Source: Micromonospora antibiotica
GTDB lineage: Bacteria > Actinomycetota > Actinomycetes > Mycobacteriales > Micromonosporaceae
Direction: 5' to 3'
NCBI RefSeq assembly: GCF_017599305.1
Contig: NZ_JAGFWR010000011.1
Coordinates: forward strand, 124,001 to 188,000
DNA: 64,000 nt
This document shows, in pieces, positions 7,511 to 16,312 of the stretch (within the stretch, counting starts at the first letter, position 1; each line of letters begins with the position of its first letter). Position numbers and translations under genes: made by a program. Under the pieces are notes generated by a model, which worked only from the letters and a program-made list of their open reading frames with translations, had not been told where the DNA came from and did not search any database.

Positions 7511-7789
7511 TCAGCGCTTCTCGCAGGCGACCTTGTCCTTGTCCCGGTCCAGGTGGGTGTTCTTCGCGTAGACCGAATCCGACACGGTGAAGTTCGTGAC
7601 CGGCTTGGTGCTGCCCCGGACCTTGTCCTTCGCGCCCTTCTTGCCCACCCCGTGCTTGTACTTCTTGTTCAGTTCGGTGCAGTTCTTGTACTTCGTCGCC
7701 GCCGCCTCGGCCGGGCCGGTCACGACGACGAGGGTGCTGCCGAGCGCCAGGGTCACGGCGAGCGCGCCCCGCACCAGGATGGAAACCAT
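7511..7789 (-). CDS. Secreted Excalibur calcium-binding domain protein
   Basis: A 92-residue protein: an N-terminal signal peptide (residues 1-30, hydrophobic core VRGALAVTLALGSTLVVV, cleavage near AEA-A) and one Excalibur domain. The domain shows the paired Cys (KNCTELNKKYKHG and VACEKR) and the DRDKDK acidic loop that resembles the calcium-binding DxDxDG motif, here lacking the Gly. The mature protein is Lys-rich, hence basic and probably associated with the cell surface. A GGAGG Shine-Dalgarno lies upstream of ATG 7789. Such small extracellular proteins have no defined role. Confidence 0.8.
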   Translation of the reverse strand: MVSILVRGALAVTLALGSTLVVVTGPAEAAATKYKNCTELNKKYKHGVGKKGAKDKVRGSTKPVTNFTVSDSVYAKNTHLDRDKDKVACEKR

Positions 7790-8618
7790 CTACGAGCCTC
7801 CGAAAGGAATGTCGGTTGAGCCCGGAACGCTATCCGGGCGACACCGGCGGGTGGGGCGTCGTGTCCCCGGGCCGACAGCCGGTGTGTCCGAACGATGATC
7901 ACCGGTCGGCCGGTAGCGGCGCGACGCCGCTGTGACGGCCGTGAGACGTCGTACGACCCGCGCGGCCGACCGCCGGGAAGGGGGAGGGTGCCCGGCTCGA
8001 CCGGGGTGCGGGTGACCGGCGCAGCCGGGGTCGGGCCGGCGGCACCGGTCCGACCCGCCGGGGTCGTCGCCGCGCGGCTGGGGTCAATCACCGGGTCCGG
8101 GCCGGTGACGGCGATACGGTTGGCTCAGTTGCCATCGTCAGAATCGACAGCCGTCATGATCAACGATCATCATCCGTGGCCGGCGCAGAGCGGGGGACCG
8201 GACCGGATCCGACGCTCACCGGTGAGGCGTTCCCGCTGGTCAGCACGCGGCTGTCCGGGTTCACCGGGGCGGAGATTAGGAGGGTCGCCGGCACGGGACC
8301 TGCCGGCGACCCACGGCGGCCCGCTCGTCAGGAACGGGGGACCCGACGGGTGGGGGGCCGCGTACCCAACGGTACGCCGACGACCGACGATCCGCCGACC
8401 CCCTCCGGGCGGCGAGCGGCGAACGGCGGACCGCGAGCGGCAGACGGCAGGCGGCCCATCACGCTGCTACCGGCGGCACACGGCGCGCAGTCGCGCGGTC
8501 TCCCCAGCAGGCCCCGGTGGTGTCCGTGGTCACCACCTGCCGGTCCGGATGCCGGTGCGGGTGAAGCCACCGGGAGGCTCGGTGCCTGGAATCGGCCCTG
8601 ACCGGCGAGGTGGCAGTC
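7790..8618. other. Long gene-poor stretch
   Basis: About 830 bp between the divergent Excalibur and DedA genes. I see no reading frame with convincing start signals or family resemblance; frames that stay open here are by-products of high GC. One strong hairpin stands out: arms GGGTCGCCGGCA at 8282-8293 and its exact complement at 8301-8312 with a 7-nt loop. An AT-richer patch at 8110-8180 includes the palindrome ATGATCAACGATCAT (8156-8170). These could mark an unannotated small RNA or a long 5' leader. Confidence 0.5.
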
Positions 8619-9272
8619 GTGCCCGAGCTACTCACTGACGTCGCATCACCCCTGCTGGCGTACCTGCTGCTGATGGGCCTGCTCGTCGCGGACGCCTTCG
8701 TGCCGGTCATCCCCACCCAGGCCGTCATGATCACCGGCGGTGCGCTCACCGTGGTGGGTGGGCTGAGCCTGCCGTTGACCATCGGCGTCGGGGCGCTCGG
8801 CGTCTTCGTCGGCGACCTCGCCTGCTACCTGCTCGGCCGCAGCGCCCCGCACCGGCGACCGGCCCGGCACATCGCACCCGGTCGGGCCCGCCGGGTCGCC
8901 GGACGGGTCACCCGAGGGCTGCGCCGCCCCGGACCGCTGACCATCCTGCTCTGCCGGTTCGTGCCCGGCGGCCGGATGGCGGCCTGCTTCTCCGCCGGCC
9001 GCAGCCGCTACCCCTACCGGCTGTTCCTCTGCTACGAGGCGCTGGCCGCCGTCGGCTGGGCCAGTTACGGGGCCATGGTCGGCCACCTCGGCGGCACCGC
9101 GCTCACCGGATCGGCCTGGCGGTTGGGGCTGATCGCGGCCGCGGCGGCGGTCGGGTTCGGGGCGGCCGGCTGGACGATGACCCTGCTCAGCGCCCGCGCC
9201 GCCAGCCGGGACACCCGCACCGACCTGAGCGCGTCCACCCCGAACCCTGACCACTCGACAGCGCCGATGTAG
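8619..9272 (+). CDS. DedA family (SNARE-associated/VTT domain) membrane protein
   Basis: About 217 residues, a usual DedA length. Conserved features are the re-entrant FVPVIPTQAVMITGG segment, GDLACYLLGR, and the RFVPGGRMAACFSAGRSRYPYRLF stretch with the essential Arg and Gly, followed by transmembrane helices. DedA proteins are inner-membrane proteins linked to phospholipid (undecaprenyl phosphate, phosphatidylethanolamine) flipping and envelope homeostasis. GTG 8619 is preferred because GAGGTGG lies about 6 bases upstream; GTG 8610 is in frame with no such signal. It converges with lpdA, with a weak 7-bp stem (9278-9304) between. Confidence 0.8.
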   Translation: MPELLTDVASPLLAYLLLMGLLVADAFVPVIPTQAVMITGGALTVVGGLSLPLTIGVGALGVFVGDLACYLLGRSAPHRRPARHIAPGRARRVAGRVTRGLRRPGPLTILLCRFVPGGRMAACFSAGRSRYPYRLFLCYEALAAVGWASYGAMVGHLGGTALTGSAWRLGLIAAAAAVGFGAAGWTMTLLSARAASRDTRTDLSASTPNPDHSTAPM

Positions 9273-9332
9273 CGGCATCCAGCACACCCTGACACCGCTG
9301 GATCGGCACACCGGCGCGACGCCCCCGCCGGG

Positions 9333-10736
9333 TCATTCGAGTTCGTGCAGCATGAGTTGGCGGGCCGCCTCGGTGATCGAACCGGACAGGCTCGGATAGA
9401 TGGTGATGGTCTGGGCCAGCTCGTTGACGGTGAGGTTGTTCTCGATCGCCATGGTGATCGGCAGGATCAGCTCGCTGGCCTTGGGGGCGACCACCACGCC
9501 GCCGATCACCTGACCGGTCGACGGACGGCAGAACAGCTTGACGAAGCCGTCGGCCAGGTCGTCCATCTTCGCCCGGGCGTTGCCGGTCAACGGCAGCATC
9601 ACCTGACGGGCCAGGGTCCGGCCGGCGTCCGCCTCGTCCTGCGAGACACCCACGGTGGCCAGCTCCGGGTCGGTGAAGACGTTCGCGGCGACGGTCCGCA
9701 GCCGCAGCGGCCGGACCGCCTCGCCGAGGGCGTGCCACATCGCGATCCGGCCCTGCATGGCTGCCACGCTGGCCAGCGGCAGCACGCCGGTGCAGTCGCC
9801 GGCGGCGTAGATGCCGGGGACGTTGGTACGCGACACCCGGTCGACCGTGACGTAACCGCCCTTGGCCAGCTCGACGCCGTACTCGGCCAGGCCGAGGCCG
9901 GCGGTGTTCGGGATCGAGCCGACGGCGATCAGGGCGTGCGAACCGGTCACCACCCGCCCGTCGGAGAGGACCACCTCCACCCCGTCGTCGACCCGCCGGA
10001 CCGCGTCCGCCCGGGAGTTGTTGAGGATGCTCATGCCCCGGCTGCGGAAGACCTGCTCGATGGCCATCGCCGCGTCGGCGTCCTCGTGCGGCATCACCCG
10101 GTCCCGGCTGGAGACCAACGTCACCTCGACCCCCATCGCCTGGTAGGCGCTGGCGAACTCGGCACCGGTGACGCCGGACCCCACCACGATCAGGTGGCTG
10201 GGCAACTCGGGCAGGTCGTACACCTGCCGCCAGGTGAGGATGCGCTCCCCGTCGGGCAACGCGGTGGGCAGCTGACGCGGGGTGGCACCGGTCGCGACCA
10301 GCACGGTGGACGCGGCGATCGAGTATTCCTCGCCACCGTCGGTCGGGGTGACGACGACCCGGTGGGTGTGACCCAGGGTGTCCTCGCCGAGTCGAGCGGT
10401 GCCCGCGACGAAGGTCACCCCGGCCTTGATCAGCTTGGCGTGGATGTCGGCGGACTGGGCCAGGGCGAGCCGCTTCACCCGCTCGTGCACGGCCCGGGCG
10501 TCGACCGTGACCGCCTCCAGGCCGTCGGAGTGGATGCCGAACGCCTCGGTGTCCCGGTAGCCGGTCACCACCTCCGAGCTGGCGATGAAGGTCTTCGACG
10601 GGACACAGTCGGAGAGTACGCAGGCACCTCCGGCGCCGTCGGCCTCCACCACGGTGACGTCGGCGTCCAGCTGGGCGGCGACCAGGGCCGCCTCGTAGCC
10701 GGCCGGCCCCCCGCCGATGATCACGATGTGGCTCAC
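9333..10736 (-). CDS. lpdA: LpdA-type NAD(P)H-quinone/disulfide oxidoreductase
   Basis: A 467-residue flavoprotein of the pyridine nucleotide-disulfide oxidoreductase class I family. It has an FAD-binding GGGPAGYEAA at the N-terminus, a redox pair GGACVLSDCVPSK, a second Rossmann motif VVGSGVTGAEFA, and the FAD motif YAAGDCTG. The C-terminal His of lipoamide dehydrogenases (HPxxSE) is replaced by Tyr (YPSLSGSITEAAR). This matches M. tuberculosis LpdA (Rv3303c), which reduces quinones rather than lipoamide. Start GTG 10736 has GAGGGCGAGGG upstream and leads directly into SHIVIIGGG. It is divergent from the glutamylcyclotransferase-like gene. Confidence 0.8.
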   Translation of the reverse strand: MSHIVIIGGGPAGYEAALVAAQLDADVTVVEADGAGGACVLSDCVPSKTFIASSEVVTGYRDTEAFGIHSDGLEAVTVDARAVHERVKRLALAQSADIHAKLIKAGVTFVAGTARLGEDTLGHTHRVVVTPTDGGEEYSIAASTVLVATGATPRQLPTALPDGERILTWRQVYDLPELPSHLIVVGSGVTGAEFASAYQAMGVEVTLVSSRDRVMPHEDADAAMAIEQVFRSRGMSILNNSRADAVRRVDDGVEVVLSDGRVVTGSHALIAVGSIPNTAGLGLAEYGVELAKGGYVTVDRVSRTNVPGIYAAGDCTGVLPLASVAAMQGRIAMWHALGEAVRPLRLRTVAANVFTDPELATVGVSQDEADAGRTLARQVMLPLTGNARAKMDDLADGFVKLFCRPSTGQVIGGVVVAPKASELILPITMAIENNLTVNELAQTITIYPSLSGSITEAARQLMLHELE

Positions 10737-10829
10737 AGCCCTCGCCCTCTCTCGGTGTTCACAGTGACTTTCTTCTCCCGAACCCGTGCGACACGCACCG
10801 TCGTATTCTCCCCCACCCGTCTGCCGGGC

Positions 10830-10835
10830 TATCGT
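10830..10835 (+). promoter_or_regulatory. -10 box TATCGT, leaderless start
   Basis: TATCGT ends 7 nt before GTG 10843, and no ribosome binding site is present, consistent with a leaderless transcript. Confidence 0.5.
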
Positions 10836-10842
10836 CATCGCC

Positions 10843-11298
10843 GTGCGTCACTACGCGGCCTACGGCTCAAACCTGGACCCTGCCCGGATGCGTGCCTACT
10901 GTCCGCATTCGCCGATGGTGGGCGTCGGCTGGCTGGAGGGGTGGCGGCTGACCTTCGCGGGCGAGGACGTGATCGGCTGGGAGGGGTCCGTCAGCACCGT
11001 GGTCGAGTCCCCGGGCGACCGGGTCTTCGTGGCGCTCTACGACATCGACCCGTACGACGCCGCCCAGCTCGACGAGTTGGAGGGCGTCACCGCCGGCACG
11101 TACCGCAAGCTCACCGTGCGGGTCCTGACGCTGGACGGTGACGTGACCGCCTGGGTGTACGTCTTCGACGGCTACGAGGGCGGCCTGCCGACCGCCTGGT
11201 ACCTGTCGGAGATCGCCAACGCCGCCGAGAAGGCGGGCGCACCCGACGACTACGTCTCCGAGCTGCGGTCCCGCCCCACCGGCACCGCCTCGGCGTAA
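10843..11298 (+). CDS. Gamma-glutamylcyclotransferase-like protein
   Basis: A 151-residue protein with the diagnostic N-terminus RHYAAYGSNLDPARM (YGSNL binds the gamma-glutamyl group). The central VALYDIDPYDAAQLDELEGV region holds the catalytic-type Glu, and the protein continues TAGTYRKLTVRV. The family cyclises gamma-glutamyl amines or peptides to 5-oxoproline; in actinobacteria, which use mycothiol instead of glutathione, the true substrate is unclear. It is a stand-alone gene followed by a terminator hairpin. The start is set by the -10 box 7 nt upstream and the immediate conserved motif. Confidence 0.8.
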   Translation: MRHYAAYGSNLDPARMRAYCPHSPMVGVGWLEGWRLTFAGEDVIGWEGSVSTVVESPGDRVFVALYDIDPYDAAQLDELEGVTAGTYRKLTVRVLTLDGDVTAWVYVFDGYEGGLPTAWYLSEIANAAEKAGAPDDYVSELRSRPTGTASA

Positions 11299-11335
11299 CG
11301 CGTGTCGCACCCGTCCAGTGTGCTACCGGCGTCGC

Positions 11336-11366
11336 TGACGCCCGACGGCGACCCCGTCGGGCGTCA
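11336..11366. terminator. Bidirectional terminator hairpin
   Basis: Arms TGACGCCCGACGG (11336-11348) and its complement (11354-11366) around a 5-nt loop, between convergent genes. Confidence 0.7.
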
Positions 11367-11435
11367 GCTCCGGCACACACCGGGCCGGCCGGGGCAGCCG
11401 GTGCACACCGGGGCGGCCGACGCGTGCCGGGCCGG

Positions 11436-12392
11436 TCAGGTGGCGGGCACGCTCCGCTCGTACAGATCGATCCAGCGGGTCTCGCGTAGCCCCACCGCGC
11501 GGTAGAGGGTGACCGGCGTCGTGGGGTTGGCCAGGTCGAACCCCAGCCCGGCGTGACCCCGGCCCTTGGCCGCGTAGACGGCGAACGCCCGCCGCAGCAG
11601 CGCCGCCCCCACCCCGCGCCGCCGGTACGCGGGCAGCACCGACAGCGTGCGCACCCAGCCCATGTCCTGTTCCAGCGCCTGGTCGGACGAGTTGAGCGCG
11701 CCCGCCGGCTCGCCGTCGACCTCGGCGAGGAACCACTCGTCCCAGACCCGCCCGCCGTCGGTGAGCCGGTCCCGCCAGCCCTCGAAGCCGATCGGCTCGT
11801 AGTCCGGGGTGTCCCGGAACGCCGTGTCGTGGATCCGGTGGAACAGCCGTAGGTCGGCCTCGTCGTCGGGGCGCAGCGGCCGGACGGTCACCCCGGGTGG
11901 GGGTGGCGGTTCGGCGGGCAGGTCGGCCAGTGACCGGCTCATCCGCAGGTACCGCTTGGCCCGGGTGAAACCGGCGGCGGTCAGCTCACCGGCCCAGCGG
12001 GTCTCCGGCGGGCAGGCGGCGGCGCGGACGGTCAGCGCGGGCCGGCCCCGCTCGGTGGCACGTTCGGCGATCCGGCGCAGCATCCGGTCGAGCAGTACGG
12101 CCCGCTGCTCCGTCGCGCGCTCCGGATCGACGAAGACGTCCAGGTATTCGCGGCCCACCCCGGTCGGGTTGTCGACAAGTGTCCAGCCGACCACCTGCTG
12201 ATCAGGATCGGTCAGGACCCAGGAGTCGTGCTGCGGGTCGAAGAACGGCGCGGTCAGCGCGGCCCGGACGTCGTCGGCGTCGAAGTCGGGGTGGCCGATG
12301 GCGAACGTGTCGGCGGCGTGCACCACGGCGAGCAGCGCGGGCACGTCGTCCAGGGTGGGGCGGCGGGCGGTCCAGCCGGCGGGGAGCGTCAC
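11436..12392 (-). CDS. Tandem-GNAT N-acetyltransferase
   Basis: 318 residues with two GNAT folds. The first half (residues about 10-150: RRPTLDDVPALLAVVHAAD, then WTLVDNPTGVGREYLDVFVDP) has a degraded acetyl-CoA loop. The second half has a clear one, VLPAYRRRGVGAALLRRAF, followed by LANPTTPVTLYRAVGL. The two-domain layout is shared with mycothiol synthase MshD, but the surrounding residues do not let me call it MshD. The substrate is unknown. Start GTG 12392 is preceded at 7 nt by CAGGAT (12405-12400), suggesting a leaderless message. Confidence 0.75.
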   Translation of the reverse strand: MTLPAGWTARRPTLDDVPALLAVVHAADTFAIGHPDFDADDVRAALTAPFFDPQHDSWVLTDPDQQVVGWTLVDNPTGVGREYLDVFVDPERATEQRAVLLDRMLRRIAERATERGRPALTVRAAACPPETRWAGELTAAGFTRAKRYLRMSRSLADLPAEPPPPPGVTVRPLRPDDEADLRLFHRIHDTAFRDTPDYEPIGFEGWRDRLTDGGRVWDEWFLAEVDGEPAGALNSSDQALEQDMGWVRTLSVLPAYRRRGVGAALLRRAFAVYAAKGRGHAGLGFDLANPTTPVTLYRAVGLRETRWIDLYERSVPAT

Positions 12393-12439
12393 GCCGCAGA
12401 TCCTGGCAGCCAGCCCGCCGCCCCGCCGCTGATTTTTCG

Positions 12440-12680
12440 GGTCGCCGACCGGCCGCACCGAACTGCCGCCCGCACCGGCCACACCACACCGCACCGCACC
12501 GCACGGGCCGGGCCGACTCGGACCGGCCGCACCGCACCCGGGCCGGGCCGACTCGGACCGGCCGCACCGGGCCGGGGCCGGGCGCACCGGGCCGGGGCCG
12601 GGCGCACCGGGCCGGGGCCGGGCGCACCGGGCCGGGGCCGGGCGCACCGGGCCGGGGCCGGTCGCACCGGGCCGGGCCGG
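12440..12680. repeat. GC-rich minisatellite, 20-bp unit
   Basis: From about 12560 to 12670 the unit CACCGGGCCGGGGCCGGGCG is repeated about five times with exact 20-bp spacing. Upstream (12480-12560) are two copies of a related longer unit with GGCCGGGCCGACTCGGACC. The block fills the gap between the GNAT and SCO6745-like genes and holds no credible gene; open frames across it are repeat artefacts. Confidence 0.85.
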
Positions 12681-12691
12681 CCGGGAGTCGG

Positions 12692-13459
12692 TCAGCCGTC
12701 CGCTTCGGCGCGGAGCCGGGCCCGCACGTCGGTGAGCAACTCGATCAGCTCCCGGCCCTCGGCCGGGGGGAGCGCCCGGAACCCGGCCGAGGCCAACCGG
12801 TCGGTCACCGCCTCGGCCCAGAGCCGACGCCGTACCAACGGCCCGACCGGCGGGTACGGCGGGGACCACCCGCACGCCGCCGCCCCGGCCTCCCCCTCCG
12901 GCCCGGCCAGTACGGCCTCCAGCGGTGTCATCCCGGCTGCCCGCACCGCCAGCAGGTAGGCCCCGACGAAGTGTTCCCGCAGCAGCAGCAGTGCCACGGC
13001 AGCGCGGGCCCCCTCGGTGTGCTCGGGCAGCGGCATGGCCCGCCAGGCCGCGAAGAGCGGCATGCCGGTCGCGTCGGCGGCGGCCACCACCCGTTCCAGC
13101 AGGGCCGTCAGCCGGGGTGTGTCGGGCAGGTCGTCGAGGTGTTGGGCACCCCACCGGCAGCACTCGGTCAGGTTCGCGGTGGCCACCTCCAACGGTCGGA
13201 CCACCCGCACGGCGGTGTCCCACCCGTCGGCGACGGCCTCCGGGGCGAGGAACCCCAGCGCCGCCGCCACCGTCTCGGCGCGGATGTCACCCAACGCGCC
13301 GGCCCGCCCGGTGACATAGAACGCCCAGCCGGGAATGCCCATCGTCCTGGCCCGCCGCAGGGTCCCCGGGCAGCGGCTGAACAGCTCCCCCAGCTCCAGC
13401 ACGGCGGGTTTGCTGCCGGCGGCGACCTGTTCCGGCGTCATCCCGACCGCCTGATGCAC
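12692..13459 (-). CDS. SCO6745-like protein of unknown function
   Basis: 255 residues, mostly helical and Ala-rich. It resembles the SCO6745/EvbL-like group of actinobacterial proteins in its central WAFYVTGRAGALGDIRAETV segment and the spaced Trp, Arg and Leu pattern that follows (AALGFLAPEAVADGW). No catalytic motif is visible and no signal peptide or membrane helix is present. The family often carries a helix-turn-helix-like annotation but has no established function. The 5' end lies 14 bp from the end of the coiled-coil gene in the same direction, so the two may be cotranscribed. GTG 13459 is the assumed start. Confidence 0.5.
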   Translation of the reverse strand: MHQAVGMTPEQVAAGSKPAVLELGELFSRCPGTLRRARTMGIPGWAFYVTGRAGALGDIRAETVAAALGFLAPEAVADGWDTAVRVVRPLEVATANLTECCRWGAQHLDDLPDTPRLTALLERVVAAADATGMPLFAAWRAMPLPEHTEGARAAVALLLLREHFVGAYLLAVRAAGMTPLEAVLAGPEGEAGAAACGWSPPYPPVGPLVRRRLWAEAVTDRLASAGFRALPPAEGRELIELLTDVRARLRAEADG

Positions 13460-13472
13460 GCATTCATCGTGT

Positions 13473-14540
13473 TCAGTCTGCCCCCTCAGCGTCCGCCGTG
13501 GGGTCCGCCTCCTCGGCGTCCGCCGCCTCGATCACCCCCTCGACCTCCCCGGTGCGGCGGCGGGCGGCGGTGAGTGCCCGCTCAGCCGCCCGACGGGCCA
13601 GTTTGGCCCGGCTCAGCTCCTGTTCGGCGGCGGCCCGGCGGCGTTCCAGTTCAGCCAGTTCCCCCTCGATCCGGTCGAGCGCGTCGGCACCCGCCCGCTC
13701 GGCCGTCGCCGCACCGTCCAGGTCCTGCTCCGCCTGCCGCTGGGCGACCCGCGCCGCCGCCAACTCCCGGTCCAACGCGCGGCGACGCCTGGCCCGTTCG
13801 GCCTGGGCGGCCCGCGCCGCCACCCGCTCGTCACGGGCCCGTCGCGCACCGCCCTGGTCCGCCTCCCGCGCCGGTACGCGGCCAGCCGCCGCCCCGGCAC
13901 CACCGGCCGTCGCCCCGGCACCACCGGCCGCCGCCCCGGCGCCACCGGCCGTCGTCCCACCCCCGGCCGCCCGCGCGCCACCACCAGCCGCCGCCCTGCC
14001 ACCGGTCGCCTCCTCGGCGACGCCTCCGGTGACCAGCCGCAGCTGGGGGCGGGGCACCTCGCCGAACCCGGAGTGGTGCACCGCCCGCAGCAGCCGTCCG
14101 GACCGGACCTGCCCGGCCACCCCGGTGTCGGCGAGCGCGGCGTGCAGGGTGGCCTCGACCTCGGCCAGTGGTAGTCGGGTGGCCGGCGGTGCGTCGGGAA
14201 TGTCGGCGGCGATCCGGCGTACCTCGGTGACCAGCGCGGCGACCAGTTCCCGCCGCTGGGCGGACAACTCCCGCAGCCGGGCCCCCTCGAGATCGCGTTG
14301 GGCGGTGCGCAGCGCCTCGGCCAGCGGCCCGAGGTCGGCGACCAGCTCGGGCCGGTCCAGGGCGAGCAGGTTCACCAGCCAGGCCGCCACCGTGGGCCGC
14401 TTCCATCCGGCGATCCGCCGGGCGGTGGCGACGTCCCCGACCCGGCGGGCCTCGGCGACGGCGGCGTCGCGGGCGGCCACGAACCGGTCGGGCGGGGTGC
14501 GGTAGAGCTGCCGGGCCAGCGTGGACTCGTCGACGGCCAC
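13473..14540 (-). CDS. Coiled-coil protein of unknown function
   Basis: 355 residues. The N-terminal 160 residues (VDESTLARQLYRTPPDRFVAARDAAVAEAR and onward) are helical and compact. An Ala/Gly-rich low-complexity linker (GGAGAAAGGAGATAGGAG) spans about 180-220. From about 225 to 335 there is a long charged coiled coil with many Arg, Ala and Glu residues. The tail is acidic (EAADAEEADPTADAEGAD). This layout recurs in actinomycete hypothetical proteins without known role. It starts three bases after the stop of the MBL-fold gene, so they form an operon. Confidence 0.65.
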   Translation of the reverse strand: MAVDESTLARQLYRTPPDRFVAARDAAVAEARRVGDVATARRIAGWKRPTVAAWLVNLLALDRPELVADLGPLAEALRTAQRDLEGARLRELSAQRRELVAALVTEVRRIAADIPDAPPATRLPLAEVEATLHAALADTGVAGQVRSGRLLRAVHHSGFGEVPRPQLRLVTGGVAEEATGGRAAAGGGARAAGGGTTAGGAGAAAGGAGATAGGAGAAAGRVPAREADQGGARRARDERVAARAAQAERARRRRALDRELAAARVAQRQAEQDLDGAATAERAGADALDRIEGELAELERRRAAAEQELSRAKLARRAAERALTAARRRTGEVEGVIEAADAEEADPTADAEGAD

Positions 14541-14543
14541 GGC

Positions 14544-15173
14544 TCAGGCGTCGATCCGGCTGCCCGGCTCCAGCCGCTGGTATTCGGTGCGGGACAGCGC
14601 GGTGTACTGCCGGTCGAGCACGCCGTACCCGTTGTCGTTGAGCAGCGCGTCGTGCAGGGCGTACGCCCGGCGCGGGGCGACCGCCCGGATGAAGTCGACC
14701 ACCTCGGAGAACTTCGACCAGGGTGCGTGGATCGGGGCGAAGAGCGTGTCCACCTCGACCCCCTCGGGGACGTACAGCGCGTCGCCGGGGTGGTAGACCG
14801 TGCCGTCGATCAGGTAACCGATGTTGTCCACCACCGGGATGTCGGGGTGGATCACGGCGTGCCGGCCACCGACGGCGCTCACCGGGATGCCGGCGGCGGT
14901 GAACGTGTCACCCGGGGTGACCGGGGTCAGGGCCGCCGCGGCGTCGCCGAGGACGGCACCGAGCGCCGCCGGGCCGTACACCGGGACGGGTTCCCGGTCC
15001 AGCCGGCGGGCGAGCGCGGCCGTGTCCAGGTGGTCGGGGTGTTCGTGGGTGACCAGCACCGCGTCCGCCCCGTCCAGCGCCGCCGCCTCGCTGAACACGC
15101 CCGGATCGACGACCAGCACCGCCCCGTCGCGTTCGATGCGCAGACAGGAGTGCGAGAACTTGGTGAGTCGCAT
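14544..15173 (-). CDS. MBL-fold metal-dependent hydrolase
   Basis: 209 residues of the metallo-beta-lactamase superfamily, similar to UlaG/YtnP-like or UPF0173 proteins. It begins MRLTKFSHSCLRIE (conserved first His), then VLVVDPGVFS, the metal motif THEHPDHLD, and the later ligand regions GGRHAVIHPDIP and YHPGDAL, ending with a distal His in YALHDALL. Metal ligands are therefore in place; the substrate is not predictable. A Shine-Dalgarno GAGGAG lies upstream of ATG 15173. It is the first gene of the pair with the coiled-coil protein. Confidence 0.8.
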   Translation of the reverse strand: MRLTKFSHSCLRIERDGAVLVVDPGVFSEAAALDGADAVLVTHEHPDHLDTAALARRLDREPVPVYGPAALGAVLGDAAAALTPVTPGDTFTAAGIPVSAVGGRHAVIHPDIPVVDNIGYLIDGTVYHPGDALYVPEGVEVDTLFAPIHAPWSKFSEVVDFIRAVAPRRAYALHDALLNDNGYGVLDRQYTALSRTEYQRLEPGSRIDA

Positions 15174-15295
15174 CGTGACTCCTCGCTTATCGAATCGTGA
15201 TGTCCTCAGCGCAGTCTGCCGGAACCGGGGCGGCCGTGCGCCGCGTCCGAGCTATCGCCCCGGAACCGGGGGGACGGACGACGACGGGAGCGGGG

Positions 15296-16312
15296 ATGAC
15301 ACTGAGGACAGCGGCCGGTGGGGCGCGGGCCCTGGCGGCGATCGGGTTGGCGGCGCTGCTGCTGGCCGGGTGCGGGGCGGACGACCGCGACGGCAGTTCG
15401 GCCGGTTCCGCGCCGCAGGAGAAGGCGCCGGCGCAGGGGGCGCCGGGCGGCGCGGCGCCGGACCGCGACGCGGCGAAGGGACAGGCCGGTACGGGCGCGG
15501 CCGACCTGCGGGTCGACCAGCGCGCGATCATCTACACCGGAACGATGCGGGTGCAGGTCGACGACGTGGAGGCTGCCGCCCGACGGGCGGTGGACGCGGT
15601 CACCGCCACCGGCGGGTTCGTCGGCGGCGATCAGCGGCGCAGTGTCGACGCGTCCGCCCAGGCGGAGCTGCAACTGCGGGTGCCGGCGGCGAAGTTCACC
15701 GCGCTCGTCGACGAGTTGGCCACCTACGGTCGGCAGCAGCGCCGGGAGATCCGTACCCAGGACGTCACCGAGGAGACCGTCGACCTGGACGCCCGGATCG
15801 TCACCCAGCGGGCCCGGGTGGACAGCGCCCGCCGGCTGCTGGCCCGGGCCGACACGGTGGCGGAGCTGGTCTCGTTGGAGAACGAGGTGACCCGCCGGGA
15901 GGCGGACCTGGCCTCGCTGGAGGCGAAGAAGCGTCGGCTGGCCGACCTGACCGCGCTCTCCACGATCACGGTGACCTTCGTCGGCCGGGACGCCTCGACG
16001 GCCGACGACGAACCGGCGGACCGGACCGGGTTCATGGTGGGCCTGCGCGGCGGCTGGACCGTCTTCCTCGCCTCGATGGGCGTACTGCTCACCGTGCTCG
16101 GGGCGCTGCTGCCCTGGCTGCTGATCATCGGGGTGCCCGTGACGGCGCTCGTGGTGGTGCTGCGGCGGCGGGGCCGGCGGCGGCAGCCCCCGCCGCCGAC
16201 GGGTCCGGTCGGCGGGGGACGCGCACCGATGCCTGGTGGACCGGGCGGCGGGGGTCACCCGCCGGCTCCTACCGGGCCGCCGCCAGTGCCCGCAACGCGG
16301 TCTGCACCATGA
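15296..16312 (+). CDS. DUF4349 lipoprotein
   Basis: 338 residues with a lipoprotein signal (hydrophobic ALAAIGLAALLLAGC, lipobox LAGC near residue 20) and a Gly/Pro-rich spacer. The DUF4349 domain runs from RAIIYTGTMRVQVDDVEAA to LSTITVTFVGR (residues about 75-235). Within it a helical hairpin (ARRLLARADTVAELVSLENEV) forms a coiled coil. One transmembrane helix lies near residues 260-285, and the short C-terminal tail is Pro-rich. The family is extracytoplasmic and anchored at both ends; its role is unknown. ATG 15296 is chosen because the signal peptide starts there and GGGAG precedes it. Confidence 0.8.
   Translation: MTLRTAAGGARALAAIGLAALLLAGCGADDRDGSSAGSAPQEKAPAQGAPGGAAPDRDAAKGQAGTGAADLRVDQRAIIYTGTMRVQVDDVEAAARRAVDAVTATGGFVGGDQRRSVDASAQAELQLRVPAAKFTALVDELATYGRQQRREIRTQDVTEETVDLDARIVTQRARVDSARRLLARADTVAELVSLENEVTRREADLASLEAKKRRLADLTALSTITVTFVGRDASTADDEPADRTGFMVGLRGGWTVFLASMGVLLTVLGALLPWLLIIGVPVTALVVVLRRRGRRRQPPPPTGPVGGGRAPMPGGPGGGGHPPAPTGPPPVPATRSAP

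Noticed and set aside
7895..8638. 247-codon plus-strand frame in the gap before dedA
   Set aside because: Arg/Pro/Gly-rich composition, no start signal, no family resemblance, and it runs into the dedA start in another frame.
11436..12392. Assigning the tandem GNAT protein as mycothiol synthase MshD
   Set aside because: The two-domain layout fits, but I do not recognise the MshD-specific residues, so only the general family is called.
12202..12667. Open frames across the GC-rich repeat block
   Set aside because: They translate to RPAPARCARPRPGAPGPG-like repeats in several frames, as any short-unit repeat without stops would.
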